The notes under the pieces were generated by a model. The model was not told the origin of the DNA and ran no database searches. It was given only the letters and a program-made list of their open reading frames with translations. The translations under genes and the position numbers were made by a program. A stretch of 64,000 bases of DNA from Clostridium gasigenes (GTDB lineage Bacteria > Bacillota > Clostridia > Clostridiales > Clostridiaceae), in NCBI RefSeq assembly GCF_900104115.1, contig NZ_FNJM01000005.1:1-64000 (forward strand), given 5' to 3'. Position 1 is the first letter of the stretch, and each line of letters starts with the position of its first letter. Of this stretch, positions 49,549-61,252 are shown in pieces.

Positions 49549-50382
49549 ATGGCAGTTAAAAAGTTTAGACCAACCACACCATCAAGAAGAGAGATGACAA
49601 TGGCTACATTCCAAGAAATAACTACGGATACACCAGAGAAATCACTTCTTGTTTCTTTAAAGAAAAGTGGAGGTAGAAATTCTCAAGGTAAAATAACTGT
49701 TAGACACCGTGGTGGTGGAGCTAAGAGAAAATATAGAATAATAGATTTTAAGAGAAATAAGGATGGTATTCCAGCAAAAGTTGCTACTATAGAATACGAT
49801 CCAAACAGAACTGCATACATTGCTTTAGTAGTATATGCTGATGGAGACAAGAGATACATTATCTCACCAAATGGATTAAAAGTTGGAGATGTAATAGTAT
49901 CTGGAGCAGATTCAGATATCAAACCAGGTAATACTCTTCCATTAGGAAATATTCCAGTTGGTACAGTAGTTCATAACATTGAATTACAAGCTGGAAAAGG
50001 AGCACAACTAGTTAGATCAGCTGGTACAAATGCTCAATTAATGGCTAAAGAAGGGAACTATGCAACATTAAGATTACCTTCAGGTGAAATGAGATACGTA
50101 AGAATCGAATGTAGAGCTACAATCGGTACTGTATCAAATGCTACTAGTAATATTATCAATATTGGTAAAGCTGGTAGAAAAAGACACATGGGCTTCAGAC
50201 CAACAGTTAGAGGGTCTGTAATGAATCCTTGCGATCACCCTCATGGTGGTGGTGAAGGTAAATCACCAATCGGTAGACCAAGTCCAGTTACTCCTTGGGG
50301 AAAACCAGCACTTGGATACAAGACTAGAAAGAATAAAAAATATTCTGATAGATTCATAATAAAGAGAAGAAACGATAAGTAG
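49549..50382 (+). CDS. rplB: 50S ribosomal protein L2
   Basis: This 277-residue protein is close to the peptidyl transferase centre. The conserved C-terminal [14 protein letters not shown] (about 225-238) carries the His associated with activity. Confidence 0.98.
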   Translation: MAVKKFRPTTPSRREMTMATFQEITTDTPEKSLLVSLKKSGGRNSQGKITVRHRGGGAKRKYRIIDFKRNKDGIPAKVATIEYDPNRTAYIALVVYADGDKRYIISPNGLKVGDVIVSGADSDIKPGNTLPLGNIPVGTVVHNIELQAGKGAQLVRSAGTNAQLMAKEGNYATLRLPSGEMRYVRIECRATIGTVSNATSNIINIGKAGRKRHMGFRPTVRGSVMNPCDHPHGGGEGKSPIGRPSPVTPWGKPALGYKTRKNKKYSDRFIIKRRNDK

Positions 50383-50449
50383 TCTGGGGAGAATATAATT
50401 TCTCTTCGCAGCTTGTCATCATAGAGATTATGAAGGGAGGCAAAATATA

Positions 50450-50734
50450 GTGAGTAGATCAACTAAAAAAGGACCTTTTATAAAGGAAGGGCTTTTAAAG
50501 AAAATCGAAGAAATGAATGCTAATAGTGAAAAGAAAGTTATTAAGACTTGGTCAAGAAGTTCAACTATTTTTCCACAAATGATTGGGCATACAATCGCTG
50601 TTCATGATGGTAGAAAGCATGTTCCAGTATATGTAACTGAAGATATGATAGGACATAAACTTGGAGAGTTTGCTTTAACAAGAACTTATAGAGGACACGA
50701 TTACGATGAGAAATCATCAAGGAAAAGAAAGTAA
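50450..50734 (+). CDS. rpsS: 30S ribosomal protein S19
   Basis: This 94-residue head protein has a GTG start (SRSTKKGPF follows) placed by GGGAGG. The family motif is [11 protein letters not shown]-like ([12 protein letters not shown], about 51-62). Confidence 0.97.
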   Translation: MSRSTKKGPFIKEGLLKKIEEMNANSEKKVIKTWSRSSTIFPQMIGHTIAVHDGRKHVPVYVTEDMIGHKLGEFALTRTYRGHDYDEKSSRKRK

Positions 50735-50755
50735 TTCCGGAAAGGAGGAACATAA

Positions 50756-51091
50756 ATGGAAGCTAGAGCTATAGCTAAATATGTGAGAATGACTCCAATG
50801 AAAGTCGGAGTAGTTCTTGGATTAATTAGAGGAAAAAATGTTGACGAAGCCTTCGCAATATTACAATATACTCAAAGAGATGCGGCAGTAGTTATTAATA
50901 AAGTGTTAAAATCAGCTGTTGCAAATGCAGAGAATAATCACGAATTAGATCTAGATAAGTTATATGTTGCAGAGACATTTGTAGGTGCAGGACCAACTTT
51001 AAAGAGATTTAGACCGCGTGCACAAGGTAGAGCGTTCAAAATTCTTAAAAGAAGTAGTCATATAACTGTGATAGTTAAAGAAAGATCTTAG
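50756..51091 (+). CDS. rplV: 50S ribosomal protein L22
   Basis: This 111-residue protein has a tunnel-constriction beta hairpin with [15 protein letters not shown] (about 83-97), wild type by appearance. AAAGGAGG lies before the ATG. Confidence 0.97.
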   Translation: MEARAIAKYVRMTPMKVGVVLGLIRGKNVDEAFAILQYTQRDAAVVINKVLKSAVANAENNHELDLDKLYVAETFVGAGPTLKRFRPRAQGRAFKILKRSSHITVIVKERS

Positions 51092-51109
51092 TAGAAGGAG
51101 GGAAAACAA

Positions 51110-51760
51110 TTGGGTCAAAAAGTACATCCTCACGGACTTAGAGTAGGAGTTATAAAAGGTTGGGACGCTAAGTGGTATGCTTCAAAGAAGAACTTTGCTG
51201 ATAACCTTATAGAAGACAATAAAATAAGAGTATTCGTTAAGAAAGAACTTTTTGTAGCTGGAATTTCAAAAATTCAAATTGAAAGAGCAGCTAAGAGAAT
51301 AAAACTAAATATACACACTGCTAAACCAGGTGTTATAATTGGAAAAGGTGGATCAGGAATCGAAGCTTTAAAAGTTAAATTAGCTAAGATAATTGATGGA
51401 AAAAACATCTTAATCAATATAGTTGAAGTTAGAAATACTGAAACTGATGCTCAGTTAATGGCAGAAAATATCGCTGCTCAATTAGAAAAGAGAGTATCAT
51501 TCAGAAGAGCTATGAAGCAAACAATCCAAAGATCTATGAGACAAGGCGCAAAGGGTGTTAAAACTGCTTGTGCAGGTAGATTAGGTGGAGCTGAAATAGC
51601 AAGAACAGAGCAATATCATGAAGGAAGAATTCCACTACAAACTTTAAGAGCAGACATAGATTATGGGTTTGCTGAAGCTGATACAACTTATGGAAAGATC
51701 GGTGTTAAGGTTTGGGTTTATAATGGAGAGATTCTTCCAACTAAAAAAGTTAACGCGTAA
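51110..51760 (+). CDS. rpsC: 30S ribosomal protein S3
   Basis: This 216-residue protein has a KH domain with [12 protein letters not shown] (about 73-84). The start is TTG, giving the conserved [13 protein letters not shown]-terminus and placed by AGGAGGG. Confidence 0.97.
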   Translation: MGQKVHPHGLRVGVIKGWDAKWYASKKNFADNLIEDNKIRVFVKKELFVAGISKIQIERAAKRIKLNIHTAKPGVIIGKGGSGIEALKVKLAKIIDGKNILINIVEVRNTETDAQLMAENIAAQLEKRVSFRRAMKQTIQRSMRQGAKGVKTACAGRLGGAEIARTEQYHEGRIPLQTLRADIDYGFAEADTTYGKIGVKVWVYNGEILPTKKVNA

Positions 51761-51777
51761 GAAAGGAGGAATTGATC

Positions 51778-52212
51778 ATGTTAATGCCTAAAAGAGTTAA
51801 GCATCGTAAGGTACAACGTGGTAGGATGAAAGGAAAAGCTACTAGAGGGAATTTCCTTGCATACGGAGATTATGGTATCCAAGCGACAACTTGTGGCTGG
51901 GTTACAAGTAATCAAATTGAATCTGCCAGAATTGCTATAAACAGACATATCAGAAGAGGTGGAAAACTTTGGATAAAGATTTTCCCAGATAAACCAGTAA
52001 CTGAAAAACCAGCTGAAACTAGAATGGGTTCAGGTAAAGGTTCACCAGAATATTGGGTAGCAGTAGTTAAACCAGGTAGAGTATTATTCGAATTATCAGG
52101 TGTTACCGAAGAAACTGCAAGAGAAGCTATGAGACTAGCGTCACATAAGCTACCTGTAAGAAGTAAATTCGTTAGCAGAAAAGATTTTGAGGAAATGGGT
52201 GGTGAAGAATAA
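51778..52212 (+). CDS. rplP: 50S ribosomal protein L16
   Basis: This 144-residue protein begins [10 protein letters not shown]. The ATG at 51778 fits AAAGGAGG. The TTG at 51772 lies too close to that site, and the ATG at 51784 is farther away. Its stop overlaps the L29 start. Confidence 0.96.
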   Translation: MLMPKRVKHRKVQRGRMKGKATRGNFLAYGDYGIQATTCGWVTSNQIESARIAINRHIRRGGKLWIKIFPDKPVTEKPAETRMGSGKGSPEYWVAVVKPGRVLFELSGVTEETAREAMRLASHKLPVRSKFVSRKDFEEMGGEE

Positions 52213-52424
52213 TGAAGGCTAGAGAATTACAAGAATTAAGAGCAAATGATCCTCAAGATTTAAAGCTTAAGCTAAATGAACTTAAGGCTGAATTATTCAA
52301 CTTAAGATTCCAATTAGCTACAGGTCAATTAGAAAATCCAATCAGAATAAGAGAAGTCAAGAAGTCTATAGCTCAAATCAAAACCATCATTAGAGAAGAA
52401 GAGATTAGAGCATTCGCACAGTAA
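52212..52424 (+). CDS. rpmC: 50S ribosomal protein L29
   Basis: This 70-residue helical hairpin protein near the tunnel exit has the family core [19 protein letters not shown]. The start overlaps the rplP stop (TAATG). Confidence 0.96.
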   Translation: MKARELQELRANDPQDLKLKLNELKAELFNLRFQLATGQLENPIRIREVKKSIAQIKTIIREEEIRAFAQ

Positions 52425-52446
52425 GACTGAAAGGAGGTAACGCCTC

Positions 52447-52701
52447 ATGGAAAGAGGATTAAGAAAGAAAAAAATAGGTAAAATTGTTTCAGATAAAATG
52501 GAAAAAACTGTTGTAGTTGCCGTTGAAACTAAAGTTAGACATCCACTATACGGTAAAATACTAAAAAGAACTACAAAGTTCAAAGCTCATGATGAAAATA
52601 ATGAAGCAAACATTAACGATAGAGTATTAATCATGGAAACAAGACCATTATCAAAAGATAAAAGATGGAGACTTGTTGAGATAATAGAAAAAGCGAAATA
52701 G
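52447..52701 (+). CDS. rpsQ: 30S ribosomal protein S17
   Basis: This 84-residue OB-fold protein has the core [18 protein letters not shown] (about 19-36) and [24 protein letters not shown] lies upstream. Confidence 0.97.
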   Translation: MERGLRKKKIGKIVSDKMEKTVVVAVETKVRHPLYGKILKRTTKFKAHDENNEANINDRVLIMETRPLSKDKRWRLVEIIEKAK

Positions 52702-52729
52702 AATTTAAGACCGAAAGGAGGATAATTCA

Positions 52730-53098
52730 ATGATACAACAACAAAGTAGACTTAAAGTAGCTGATAACTCAGGTGCTAAGGAAATCATGTGTATCAGAGT
52801 TTTAGGTGGATCAAAAAGAAAGTTCGGTAACATTGGAGATATTATAGTAGCCAGCGTTAAAAGTGCAACACCAGGCGGAGTTGTTAAAAAAGGTGACGTT
52901 GTTAAAGCTGTTATAGTAAGAACAGTTTACGGACTAAGAAGAACAGATGGTTCATACATCAAATTTGATGAGAATGCAGCTGTTATTATAAAAGACGACA
53001 AGCAACCAAGAGGAACTCGTATCTTCGGACCAGTTGCTAGGGAGCTAAGAGATAAAGAATTTAATAAAATATTATCACTAGCACCTGAAGTTCTATAA
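52730..53098 (+). CDS. rplN: 50S ribosomal protein L14
   Basis: This 122-residue protein begins [18 protein letters not shown] and ends with the usual ILSLAPEVL. The length is normal for Firmicutes. Confidence 0.98.
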   Translation: MIQQQSRLKVADNSGAKEIMCIRVLGGSKRKFGNIGDIIVASVKSATPGGVVKKGDVVKAVIVRTVYGLRRTDGSYIKFDENAAVIIKDDKQPRGTRIFGPVARELRDKEFNKILSLAPEVL

Positions 53099-53115
53099 TA
53101 GAGGAGGTGGCTAAT

Positions 53116-53430
53116 TTGAAGGTACACGTTAAAAAGAACGATACAGTAGTAGTTATATCTGGTAAGGATAGAGGGAAGACTGGAGAAGTTTTAAAAGTAG
53201 CTCCAAAGAATGGTAAAGTTACAGTTCAAGGAGTTAACATAGTTAAGAAGCATCAAAAACCAAATAGAGCTAATGCTCAAGGTGGTATAATAGAAAAAGA
53301 AGGAGCTATATACAGCTCAAAAGTAATGTTATATTGCACAAAATGCAAAAATGCTACAAGAATTAGCAGTAAAATCTTAGAAGATGGTACTAAGGTTAGA
53401 GTTTGCAAAAAGTGTGGAGAAACATTCTAG
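53116..53430 (+). CDS. rplX: 50S ribosomal protein L24
   Basis: This 104-residue KOW protein has a TTG start at 53116, giving [28 protein letters not shown] at 53101-53108 fits it, and an in-frame GTG at 53107 overlaps that site. The C-terminal part has CTKC and CKKC pairs that look like a zinc ribbon. Confidence 0.95.
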   Translation: MKVHVKKNDTVVVISGKDRGKTGEVLKVAPKNGKVTVQGVNIVKKHQKPNRANAQGGIIEKEGAIYSSKVMLYCTKCKNATRISSKILEDGTKVRVCKKCGETF

Positions 53431-53452
53431 AATCTGAAAGGAGGTACTCAAT

Positions 53453-53995
53453 ATGACACCAAGACTTCAAGAGAAGTATGAAAAAGAAGTAGTGCAAGCT
53501 ATGATAGAAAAGTTTGGATATAAAAATATTATGCAAGTTCCAAAGCTTGAAAAAATTGTCATTAATATGGGAGTTGGAGAAGCTAAGGATAATCAAAAAG
53601 TTTTAGAATCAGCAGTTAGTGATTTAACTATAATTGCAGGTCAAAAACCTATATTAACAAGATCAAAGAAATCAATTGCTAACTTTAAGATCAGAGAGAA
53701 TATGGCATTAGGATGTAAAGTTACATTAAGAAAGGCAAACATGTATGAATTTGCTGATAAGTTAATGTCAATAGCACTTCCAAGAGTTAGAGATTTCCAA
53801 GGAGTATCAAGTAAGTCATTTGATGGAAGAGGTAACTACTCTGTAGGAATCAAAGAACAACTAATATTCCCAGAAATAGAATATGATAAGATTGATAAGG
53901 TTAGAGGAATGGATATTATCTTCGTAACATCAGCTAATACTGACGAAGAAGCTAGAGAATTATTAAGATTCCTTGGCATGCCGTTCGCTCAATAA
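53453..53995 (+). CDS. rplE: 50S ribosomal protein L5
   Basis: This 180-residue 5S rRNA-binding protein has [17 protein letters not shown] (about 27-43) and [12 protein letters not shown] as family markers. The RBS is AAAGGAGG. Confidence 0.97.
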   Translation: MTPRLQEKYEKEVVQAMIEKFGYKNIMQVPKLEKIVINMGVGEAKDNQKVLESAVSDLTIIAGQKPILTRSKKSIANFKIRENMALGCKVTLRKANMYEFADKLMSIALPRVRDFQGVSSKSFDGRGNYSVGIKEQLIFPEIEYDKIDKVRGMDIIFVTSANTDEEARELLRFLGMPFAQ

Positions 53996-54010
53996 TAAGG
54001 AGGGAAAACC

Positions 54011-54196
54011 ATGGCACGTAAGGCAATTATTGAAAAGTGGAAACTAGAACCGAAGTTTAAAACAAGAGCCTATACAAGATGTAGATTATGTGGTAGACCA
54101 CATTCAGTACTAAGAAAATTTGGTATATGCCGTATATGCTTTAGAGAACTTGCTTATAAGGGAGAAATTCCTGGATGTAGAAAAGCAAGTTGGTAA
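54011..54196 (+). CDS. rpsZ: 30S ribosomal protein S14, zinc form
   Basis: This 61-residue short type-Z S14 has the Cys4 site CRLC...CRICF (about 24-43). Together with L33, L36 and S4 in this window it shows that the main operons use zinc-binding forms. Confidence 0.97.
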   Translation: MARKAIIEKWKLEPKFKTRAYTRCRLCGRPHSVLRKFGICRICFRELAYKGEIPGCRKASW

Positions 54197-54227
54197 TAAA
54201 CGGATGTAGTGAAAGGAGGCACATTAA

Positions 54228-54626
54228 ATGGTTATGACAGATCCTATCGCAGATTTGCTAACTCGTATAAGAAATGCAAATGCTGTTAAACATGAAGTAG
54301 TAGAAATTCCTTCATCAACTGTGAAGAAGGCTGTTACAGATATATTATTACAAGAGGGATATATAAAAGCAATAGAGGAATACAACGATGGTGTTGTTCC
54401 GATGTTAAGAGTATCTCTTAAGTATGGTTCAAATAAAGAAAAAGTTATAACTGGTATAAAGAGAATATCTAAACCAGGATTAAGAGTTTACTGTAAAAGA
54501 GATGAAATTCCAAAGGTTCTTAATGGCTTAGGAATAGCGGTTATATCAACTTCAAAAGGTTTAGTTGTTGATAGAGAAGCTAGAAAAATGGGCTTAGGCG
54601 GAGAAGTTCTTTGCTACGTTTGGTAA
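54228..54626 (+). CDS. rpsH: 30S ribosomal protein S8
   Basis: This 132-residue protein begins [20 protein letters not shown] 54228 has the better spacing to AAAGGAGG than ATG 54234. In E. coli S8 represses the spc operon; no obvious S8-site mimic was identified here. Confidence 0.96.
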   Translation: MVMTDPIADLLTRIRNANAVKHEVVEIPSSTVKKAVTDILLQEGYIKAIEEYNDGVVPMLRVSLKYGSNKEKVITGIKRISKPGLRVYCKRDEIPKVLNGLGIAVISTSKGLVVDREARKMGLGGEVLCYVW

Positions 54627-54690
54627 TTTTATAATTTAAAAGTAACTAAATAACATATATACATGAACAAGTAATACAGGAGGTGAAATT

Positions 54691-55233
54691 ATGTCAAGAG
54701 TAGGTAGATTACCGATAGCTATACCTGCCGGCGTAACTGTAACTATTGCAGCAGATAATGTTGTTATAGTTAAGGGTCCAAAGGGCGAGCTTGTTAAGAC
54801 TATGCACAAAGACATGAATATAGCAATTGAAGACAACCAAGTTGTTGTTACAAGACCTAGTGATCAAAAAGATCATAGAGCCCTTCACGGGTTAACTAGA
54901 GCTCTAATCAATAACATGACTATTGGAGTAGAAAAAGGATACGAAAAAACTCTAGAATTAGTTGGTGTTGGTTATAAAGCTCAATTACAAGGAACTAAAC
55001 TTGTAATGAATTTAGGATATTCACATCCAGTTGAAATAACTCCAAGAGAAGGTATAACTTTCGAAACTCCATCTGTAACTAAAATTATAGTTAAGGGTAT
55101 CGATAAAGAAAAAGTTGGAGCCGATGCTGCGGAGATAAGATCATGGAGAGTTCCTGAACCATATAAGGGTAAGGGAGTTAAGTACGAAAACGAAGTGATC
55201 AGACGTAAAGAAGGTAAAACTGGTAAGAAATAA
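54691..55233 (+). CDS. rplF: 50S ribosomal protein L6
   Basis: This 180-residue two-domain protein has the C-terminal motif [21 protein letters not shown], read in two parts, near residues 154-174. AGGAGGTG lies before the start. Confidence 0.97.
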   Translation: MSRVGRLPIAIPAGVTVTIAADNVVIVKGPKGELVKTMHKDMNIAIEDNQVVVTRPSDQKDHRALHGLTRALINNMTIGVEKGYEKTLELVGVGYKAQLQGTKLVMNLGYSHPVEITPREGITFETPSVTKIIVKGIDKEKVGADAAEIRSWRVPEPYKGKGVKYENEVIRRKEGKTGKK

Positions 55234-55252
55234 TTAGAGAGGAGTGAACCTT

Positions 55253-55612
55253 ATGTTCAAGAAGGTAGACAGAAAAGCTTCTAGAGAGAGACGTCACCTT
55301 AGAGTACGTAAAAAAGTTTCAGGTACTCCTGAGAGACCAAGACTTTCAGTATATAGAAGTGAAAAAAATATATATGCTCAAATTATAGATGATGTTAATG
55401 CTGTTACTTTAGTATGCGCTTCAAGTGTGGAAAAAGATTTTACAGCAGCAGGCGGAAATAAAGAAGCATCTAAGCTTATAGGAGCTTTAGTTGCAAAAAG
55501 AGCAATTGAAAAAGGAATTCTTGATGTAGTATTCGACAGAGGTGGATACATATATCATGGAAGAATTCAAGAATTAGCCGAGAGCGCTAGAGAAGCAGGC
55601 TTGAAATTCTAA
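55253..55612 (+). CDS. rplR: 50S ribosomal protein L18
   Basis: This 119-residue 5S rRNA-binding protein has ATG 55253 ([10 protein letters not shown] follows) placed by AGAGGAGTG. GTG 55244 lies within that site. It ends with the usual REAGLKF. Confidence 0.96.
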   Translation: MFKKVDRKASRERRHLRVRKKVSGTPERPRLSVYRSEKNIYAQIIDDVNAVTLVCASSVEKDFTAAGGNKEASKLIGALVAKRAIEKGILDVVFDRGGYIYHGRIQELAESAREAGLKF

Positions 55613-55631
55613 AAAACGAGGAGGGAAATAC

Positions 55632-56129
55632 ATGAGAATCGATCCTAGCACACTTGACCTTAAAGAAAAGGTTGTTTTTATAAACAGAGTAACTAAGGTT
55701 GTTAAAGGTGGTAGAAACTTCAGATTCAGCGCATTAGTAGTTGTAGGTGATGAAAACGGACACGTAGGCGTTGGTATGGGTAAGTCAATAGAAATCCCTG
55801 AAGCAATAAAAAAAGGAATAGAAGATGCTAAGAAGCAAATGATTACAGTTGCTATGGTAGGCACAACTGTTCCTCATCAAATATATGGTAAATTTGGAAC
55901 TAGTAAGGTTCTTATTATGCCAGCTAAAACAGGTACAGGAGTTATTGCTGGAGGTCCAGCAAGATCAGTACTTGAATTAGCAGGAGTAAAGGATGTTAGA
56001 GCTAAATCATTAGGTTCTAATAATCCAAAAAACATGGTTAGTGCTACTATTAACGGGTTAGCAAACTTAAGAACAGCTGAAGATATAGCTAAATTAAGAG
56101 GCAAAACTGTTGAAGAGATATTAGGATAG
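55632..56129 (+). CDS. rpsE: 30S ribosomal protein S5
   Basis: This 165-residue protein of the decoding region has [20 protein letters not shown]-like sequence (about 18-37) and the second-domain motif [18 protein letters not shown]. Confidence 0.97.
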   Translation: MRIDPSTLDLKEKVVFINRVTKVVKGGRNFRFSALVVVGDENGHVGVGMGKSIEIPEAIKKGIEDAKKQMITVAMVGTTVPHQIYGKFGTSKVLIMPAKTGTGVIAGGPARSVLELAGVKDVRAKSLGSNNPKNMVSATINGLANLRTAEDIAKLRGKTVEEILG

Positions 56130-56141
56130 GAGGTATAAGCA

Positions 56142-56321
56142 ATGGCTAAGATTAAGATTACTTTAGTAAAGAGCTTAATAGGTAGAAAGAAAAACCATAT
56201 CGCTACTGCAAATGCCCTTGGACTAAAAAAAATTGGTAAAACAATAGAACATGAGGATTCTCCTCAAATCAAAGGTATGATTAAAAAAGTAGATTATCTA
56301 CTAAAAATAGAAGAAGTTTAA
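56142..56321 (+). CDS. rpmD: 50S ribosomal protein L30
   Basis: The 59-residue product begins [18 protein letters not shown] and ends [15 protein letters not shown] lies 9 bases upstream. It sits between rpsE and rplO as expected. Confidence 0.96.
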   Translation: MAKIKITLVKSLIGRKKNHIATANALGLKKIGKTIEHEDSPQIKGMIKKVDYLLKIEEV

Positions 56322-56343
56322 GAACGAGGAGGTGCATTGTGTA

Positions 56344-56784
56344 ATGAAACTTCATGAATTAAAATCACCAGAAGGAAGTAGAAAAGCTCCTAAGAGACTT
56401 GGTAGAGGTACTGGTTCAGGTACTGGTAGAAATGCCGGAAAAGGTGAAAAAGGCCAAAACTCTAGATCAGGTGGAGGAACAAGACCAGGATTCGAAGGTG
56501 GTCAAATGCCACTATTTAGAAGACTTCCTAAGAGAGGATTCACAAATATATTTGCTAAGAAAATCGTTAGTATAAACGTTGATAGATTAAATATATTTGA
56601 AAATGGAACTGAAATAACTCCAGAATTATTACTTGAAAGAAGAGTAATAAGCAAAAGATTAGATGGAGTTAAAATTTTAGGTAACGGGACATTAGAAAAA
56701 AGCTTAACTGTTAAAGGATGTAAATTCTCAAAGTCAGCTGTTGAAAAGATAGAAGCAGCTGGAGGAAAAGCTGAGGTGATTTAG
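56344..56784 (+). CDS. rplO: 50S ribosomal protein L15
   Basis: This 146-residue protein begins [17 protein letters not shown] and has a long Gly/Arg-rich N-terminal extension. ATG 56344 fits GAGGAGGT. The in-frame codon at 56332 is too close to that site. Confidence 0.96.
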   Translation: MKLHELKSPEGSRKAPKRLGRGTGSGTGRNAGKGEKGQNSRSGGGTRPGFEGGQMPLFRRLPKRGFTNIFAKKIVSINVDRLNIFENGTEITPELLLERRVISKRLDGVKILGNGTLEKSLTVKGCKFSKSAVEKIEAAGGKAEVI

Positions 56785-56785
56785 T

Positions 56786-58063
56786 ATGCTATTAACCCTA
56801 CGTAATGCCTGGAAGGTTCCCGAATTAAAGAAAAGATTTTTATGGACTATATTCTTAGTTGCAATCTTTAGGATAGGAATACATCTTCCTGTTCCTGGGA
56901 TTGGAACAGAATACTTATCTGGATTAATAGAATCAGATAGTTTGCTTGGATTTTACAACTTAATTTCCGGTGGAGCTTTCAGTAATTTTAGTATATTCGC
57001 GTTAAGTGTTACACCATATATAAATGCATCGATTATTATGCAATTGCTTACTATTGCCATTCCTTCATTAGAGCAACTTTCTAAAGAAGGAGAAGATGGT
57101 AAAAAGAAGATTCAAAGTATAACTAGAATTCTTTCTATAGCAATTGGTTGTATTCTTGCATTTGGAACATACTCAATGATAAGAGGCACAGGTGCTACAG
57201 CTGGATTCACTGCAATTCAAGTTTTAGTACTTATAGTAACACTTGTTGTTGGCTCTACATTCTGTATGTGGCTTGGTGATCAAATCACTGTAAAGGGATT
57301 TGGTAATGGAATATCCATATTAATTTTTGTAAATATAATATCCCAATTACCCAAAACTGCGAAAACCTTAGCGGTTGGAAAACAGTCTGGTGAAATTGGA
57401 ATAATAGAAATTGCGTTATTCTTAATATTTGTAGCAGCATTGCTGTTTATAGCTGTATTTTTCTCTTTAGCAGAAAGAAGAATACCAGTACAATATGCAG
57501 GAAAAGCTGTAGGAAATAAGGTTGCGAGAGCGCAAACTACTCATATACCATTAAGCATAATTGGATCAGCAGTAATAGCGATAATATTTGCTATGTCAGT
57601 TATGATGTTTCCACAGACAATAGCTACAATCTTTCCGGATAAAGAATGGGCAATGGCGATAACCGGGAGCAAATATAGTATATTTAATAAGAATTCCTGG
57701 ATGTATCCAGTTTGTTATTCTATATTTACTGTATTCTTTACTTGGTTCTATACCCAAATAACATTCAAACCAGATGAGATGGCAGAGAATCTGCATAAAT
57801 CAGCAGGTTTTATCCCAGGAATAAGACCAGGGGAAGCAACAGAAAAGTTTTTTGAAAGAGTACTTACAAGAGTATCTCTAATCGGAGGATTATTTGCAGC
57901 ATTCCTTGCAATAACGCCAATATTAATTGAAAATTATACAGCTTTAAAAGGAATCAGTTTTGGAGGAACGTCTTTATTAATAATAGTTGGAGTTGCCATG
58001 GATTTCTCAAGACAACTTGACTCACAATTAGTAATGCGTCACTATAAAGGATTCTTAAAATAG
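56786..58063 (+). CDS. secY: Preprotein translocase channel SecY
   Basis: This 425-residue channel protein has ten membrane helices. The plug and first helix region HLPVPGIG, the motif ISQLPKT, and the C-terminal cytoplasmic loops are present. It starts 1 base after the rplO stop, so translation is coupled. Confidence 0.97.
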   Translation: MLLTLRNAWKVPELKKRFLWTIFLVAIFRIGIHLPVPGIGTEYLSGLIESDSLLGFYNLISGGAFSNFSIFALSVTPYINASIIMQLLTIAIPSLEQLSKEGEDGKKKIQSITRILSIAIGCILAFGTYSMIRGTGATAGFTAIQVLVLIVTLVVGSTFCMWLGDQITVKGFGNGISILIFVNIISQLPKTAKTLAVGKQSGEIGIIEIALFLIFVAALLFIAVFFSLAERRIPVQYAGKAVGNKVARAQTTHIPLSIIGSAVIAIIFAMSVMMFPQTIATIFPDKEWAMAITGSKYSIFNKNSWMYPVCYSIFTVFFTWFYTQITFKPDEMAENLHKSAGFIPGIRPGEATEKFFERVLTRVSLIGGLFAAFLAITPILIENYTALKGISFGGTSLLIIVGVAMDFSRQLDSQLVMRHYKGFLK

Positions 58064-58085
58064 ATTAATAATGGAGATGATGCCC

Positions 58086-58736
58086 GTGAAGATTATTTTA
58101 TTAGGTCCTCCTGGAGCAGGAAAAGGAACACAGGCAAAATCAATTAGTAATAGATACTCTATACCACATATTTCAACAGGAGATATTTTCAGAATGAATA
58201 TTTCTCAAAATACTCCTTTAGGAATAGAAGCTAAGGAACACATGGATAAGGGACATTTAGTTCCAGATGAAGTTACCATTAATATGGTAAAAGATAGACT
58301 TGCTCAAGAGGACTGCATGGGTGGATATCTTTTAGATGGATTCCCAAGAACAGTTTTTCAAGCAGAATCACTTCAGAACTTTTTAACTGAAAGAAATGAA
58401 AAACTAGATACTTCTTTATTAATAGAAGTACCTATGGAATTTATTTTGGAAAGAATGATAGGAAGAAGAGGTTGTCAATCTTGTGGAGCTAGTTATCATA
58501 TTAAATTCAATCCTACAAAGGTTGAAGGTAAATGTGATGTATGTGGTAGTGATATAGTCCAAAGAAAAGATGATGTAGAAGAGACTGTAAGAGAGCGACT
58601 TGATGTGTATGAAAGACAAACGCAACCACTGATTGATTTTTACAAGGAAAGAAACTTACTTTCAACAGTAGATGGAACAGAAGCTATTAATGAAGTTTTT
58701 GAAAGTATTTGCACAATTTTAGGGAGCAAAAAATAA
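58086..58736 (+). CDS. adk: Adenylate kinase, zinc-LID form
   Basis: This 216-residue enzyme catalyses 2 ADP to ATP plus AMP. It has the P-loop [11 protein letters not shown] (7-17), DGFPRT (about 84-89), and a LID with CQSC...CDVC, a Cys4 zinc site of Gram-positive type. The GTG at 58086 is chosen from GGAG spacing and family length. Its stop overlaps the map start. Confidence 0.96.
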   Translation: MKIILLGPPGAGKGTQAKSISNRYSIPHISTGDIFRMNISQNTPLGIEAKEHMDKGHLVPDEVTINMVKDRLAQEDCMGGYLLDGFPRTVFQAESLQNFLTERNEKLDTSLLIEVPMEFILERMIGRRGCQSCGASYHIKFNPTKVEGKCDVCGSDIVQRKDDVEETVRERLDVYERQTQPLIDFYKERNLLSTVDGTEAINEVFESICTILGSKK

Positions 58737-59482
58737 TGATAATTATTAAGAGCGAAAAAGAAATTGATTTAATGCGAATTGCTGGAAAAATAGTCGCTGA
58801 GACATTATTACTTGTTGGAGAAAATGTTAAACCAGGTATAACTACTGCTGGATTAGATAAAATAGCAGAAGAATTTATAACTAAGCATGGAGCAAAGCCT
58901 TCATTTAAAGGGCTATATGGGTTTCCTGCTTCACTATGTATATCTGTTAACGAGCATGTAGTTCATGGGATACCAGGAAGTTATGTATTAAAAGATGGTG
59001 ATATAATTAGTGTAGACTGTGGAGCCTGTATAAATGGTTTTCATGGAGATGCAGCTAGAACATTTGCTGTTGGAAATGTATCTGATAAAGCTAAAGATTT
59101 AATTAGAGTTACTGAACAAAGTTTCTTTAAGGGAATTGAATATGCAAAAGTAGGTAATAGACTAACTGATATATCACATGAGATACAAAACTACGTAGAA
59201 GCTTCAGGTTTCTCTGTAGTGAGAGATTTCGTAGGACACGGTATAGGTAGAGTTGTACACGAAGATCCCGAAGTACCTAATTTTGGTAAAGCGGGGAGAG
59301 GTCCAAAATTAATAGCTGGAATGACTTTAGCTATTGAACCAATGATTAATGTTGGAACCTATAAAGTTAAAACATTAAACGATGATTGGACCGTAGTAAC
59401 TAGTGACGGAAGTCTATCTGCGCACTACGAAAATACTGTTGTAATTTTACCAGATGGACCCGAAATATTAACACTAATTTAA
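58736..59482 (+). CDS. map: Methionine aminopeptidase, type I
   Basis: This 248-residue enzyme removes the initiator Met. The metal ligands are visible in SVDCGACINGFHGDAART (Asp about 97, Asp about 108), GHGIGR (His about 171), and the Glu in IEPMINV and near YENTVV. The start ATG overlaps the adk stop (TAATG). The upstream in-frame codon at 58709 lies inside adk. Confidence 0.96.
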   Translation: MIIIKSEKEIDLMRIAGKIVAETLLLVGENVKPGITTAGLDKIAEEFITKHGAKPSFKGLYGFPASLCISVNEHVVHGIPGSYVLKDGDIISVDCGACINGFHGDAARTFAVGNVSDKAKDLIRVTEQSFFKGIEYAKVGNRLTDISHEIQNYVEASGFSVVRDFVGHGIGRVVHEDPEVPNFGKAGRGPKLIAGMTLAIEPMINVGTYKVKTLNDDWTVVTSDGSLSAHYENTVVILPDGPEILTLI

Positions 59483-59568
59483 AATAGTGTTGCTTAGTTA
59501 TAAATTCGCATGATACCACAAGGTGACTTGTAGATTTATGGCTAAGGTAATCATCGAGGTGAAAAAAT

Positions 59569-59850
59569 TTGCAAAACAATGACTTGATTGGGAAAGTAGT
59601 TTCTTCTGTTGCTGGAAGGGATAAAAGTTGTTTATATGTGATTGTAGATTGCATAGATAATGACTATATGCTTTTAAGCAATGGAAACACAAAAACAATT
59701 CAGATGCCGAAGAAAAAGAAACTAAAACATTTACTTGTTTTAGATGATATAAGTGATGATATTAAAGTTTTAATATCATCAAAAAATAGAGGTGCTGATT
59801 TAAAAATCAAGAGATTTCTAAAACTTAAAAGCATTGTTAAGGAGGGTTGA
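59569..59850 (+). CDS. KOW-domain RNA-binding protein
   Basis: This 93-residue protein begins with an L14e-like/KOW fold ([22 protein letters not shown]). A basic tail ([10 protein letters not shown] and [11 protein letters not shown]) suggests RNA contact. Similar genes lie between map and infA in many clostridia, but the function is unknown. The start is TTG with GAGGTGA 6 bases upstream. Confidence 0.85.
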   Translation: MQNNDLIGKVVSSVAGRDKSCLYVIVDCIDNDYMLLSNGNTKTIQMPKKKKLKHLLVLDDISDDIKVLISSKNRGADLKIKRFLKLKSIVKEG

Positions 59851-59857
59851 TTACCTT

Positions 59858-60237
<380 letters not shown>

Positions 60238-60286
60238 TATAATTAAGTATTAGGCAAAAAAGTATTATATTACTATATAATAATTA

Positions 60287-60315
60287 TTGACATTTACTTT
60301 AAAGTCACATATGAT
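60287..60315 (+). promoter_or_regulatory. Promoter of the alpha operon
   Basis: TTGACA at 60287-60292, 17 bases, and TATGAT at 60310-60315. Confidence 0.85.
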
Positions 60316-60344
60316 TATATAGGCATTTTAATTAAATAAGTAAA

Positions 60345-60392
60345 TTTTAGGGCGGCTGACCGATAGATGAATAAAAATCTATCGACCTAAAA
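60345..60392 (+). promoter_or_regulatory. Alpha-operon leader hairpin
   Basis: TTTTAGG (60345-60351) pairs with CCTAAAA (60386-60392). Inside, CGATAGAT pairs with ATCTATCG, leaving a one-sided bulge GCGGCTGAC. It is followed by TTTTATTA. The position fits autoregulation or attenuation of rpsM-rpsK-rpsD-rpoA. Confidence 0.7.
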
Positions 60393-60460
60393 TTTTATTA
60401 TATAAAGCACAAAAATAATTAACTTTTATGCATTTCAATTATCAGGAGGTGTAAGTTTTA

Positions 60461-60829
60461 ATGGCAAGAATATCAGGAGTAGATCTACCAAAAGAAAAAA
60501 GAGTTGAGATAGGTCTAACATATATATATGGAATAGGACTTTCTACTTCACATAAGATTTTAGCAGCTACTGGAGTTAATCCAGATACTAGAGTTAAAGA
60601 TCTTAGCGAAGAAGAAGTAAATGAAATCAGAAATTTCATAACTAAGAGTATAATGGTTGAAGGTGACTTAAGAAGAGATGTTTCTTTAAACATTAAGAGA
60701 TTAGTAGAAATAGGATGTTATAGAGGAATCAGACATAGAAAAGGTCTTCCAGTTAGAGGTCAAAAGACTAAAACTAACGCAAGAACTAGAAAAGGTCCAA
60801 AGAAAACTATGGCAAATAAGAAGAAGTAG
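60461..60829 (+). CDS. rpsM: 30S ribosomal protein S13
   Basis: This 122-residue head protein begins [20 protein letters not shown], and its basic tail [17 protein letters not shown] contacts tRNA. AGGAGGTG lies upstream. Confidence 0.97.
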   Translation: MARISGVDLPKEKRVEIGLTYIYGIGLSTSHKILAATGVNPDTRVKDLSEEEVNEIRNFITKSIMVEGDLRRDVSLNIKRLVEIGCYRGIRHRKGLPVRGQKTKTNARTRKGPKKTMANKKK

Positions 60830-60844
60830 TGAGGAGGGAATTCG

Positions 60845-61240
60845 ATGGCAGCTCAAAAAGTCAAAAAGACTAGAAGAAAAAAAGAGAGAAAGAATGTTGA
60901 GCATGGTGCTGCACACATCAAGTCAACTTTCAATAACTCAATAGTTACTTTAACTGATGCGTCAGGAAATGCTTTATCATGGTCAAGTGCAGGATCTTTA
61001 GGATTCAGAGGATCAAGAAAAAGTACTCCATTTGCAGCACAAATGGCAGCAGAAAAAGCAGCAGAAGGTGCTATGGAACACGGTTTAAAGAGTATAGAAG
61101 TTTACGTTAAGGGACCGGGCTCAGGTAGAGAAGCAGCAATAAGATCTCTACAAGCAGCAGGATTAGAAGTAACTCTAATTAAAGATGTTACTCCAATTCC
61201 TCACAACGGATGTAGACCACCAAAAAGAAGAAGAGTCTAG
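60845..61240 (+). CDS. rpsK: 30S ribosomal protein S11
   Basis: This 131-residue platform protein has the core [19 protein letters not shown] (about 22-40) and ends with [12 protein letters not shown]. Confidence 0.97.
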   Translation: MAAQKVKKTRRKKERKNVEHGAAHIKSTFNNSIVTLTDASGNALSWSSAGSLGFRGSRKSTPFAAQMAAEKAAEGAMEHGLKSIEVYVKGPGSGREAAIRSLQAAGLEVTLIKDVTPIPHNGCRPPKRRRV

Positions 61241-61252
61241 GAGGTGTAATTA

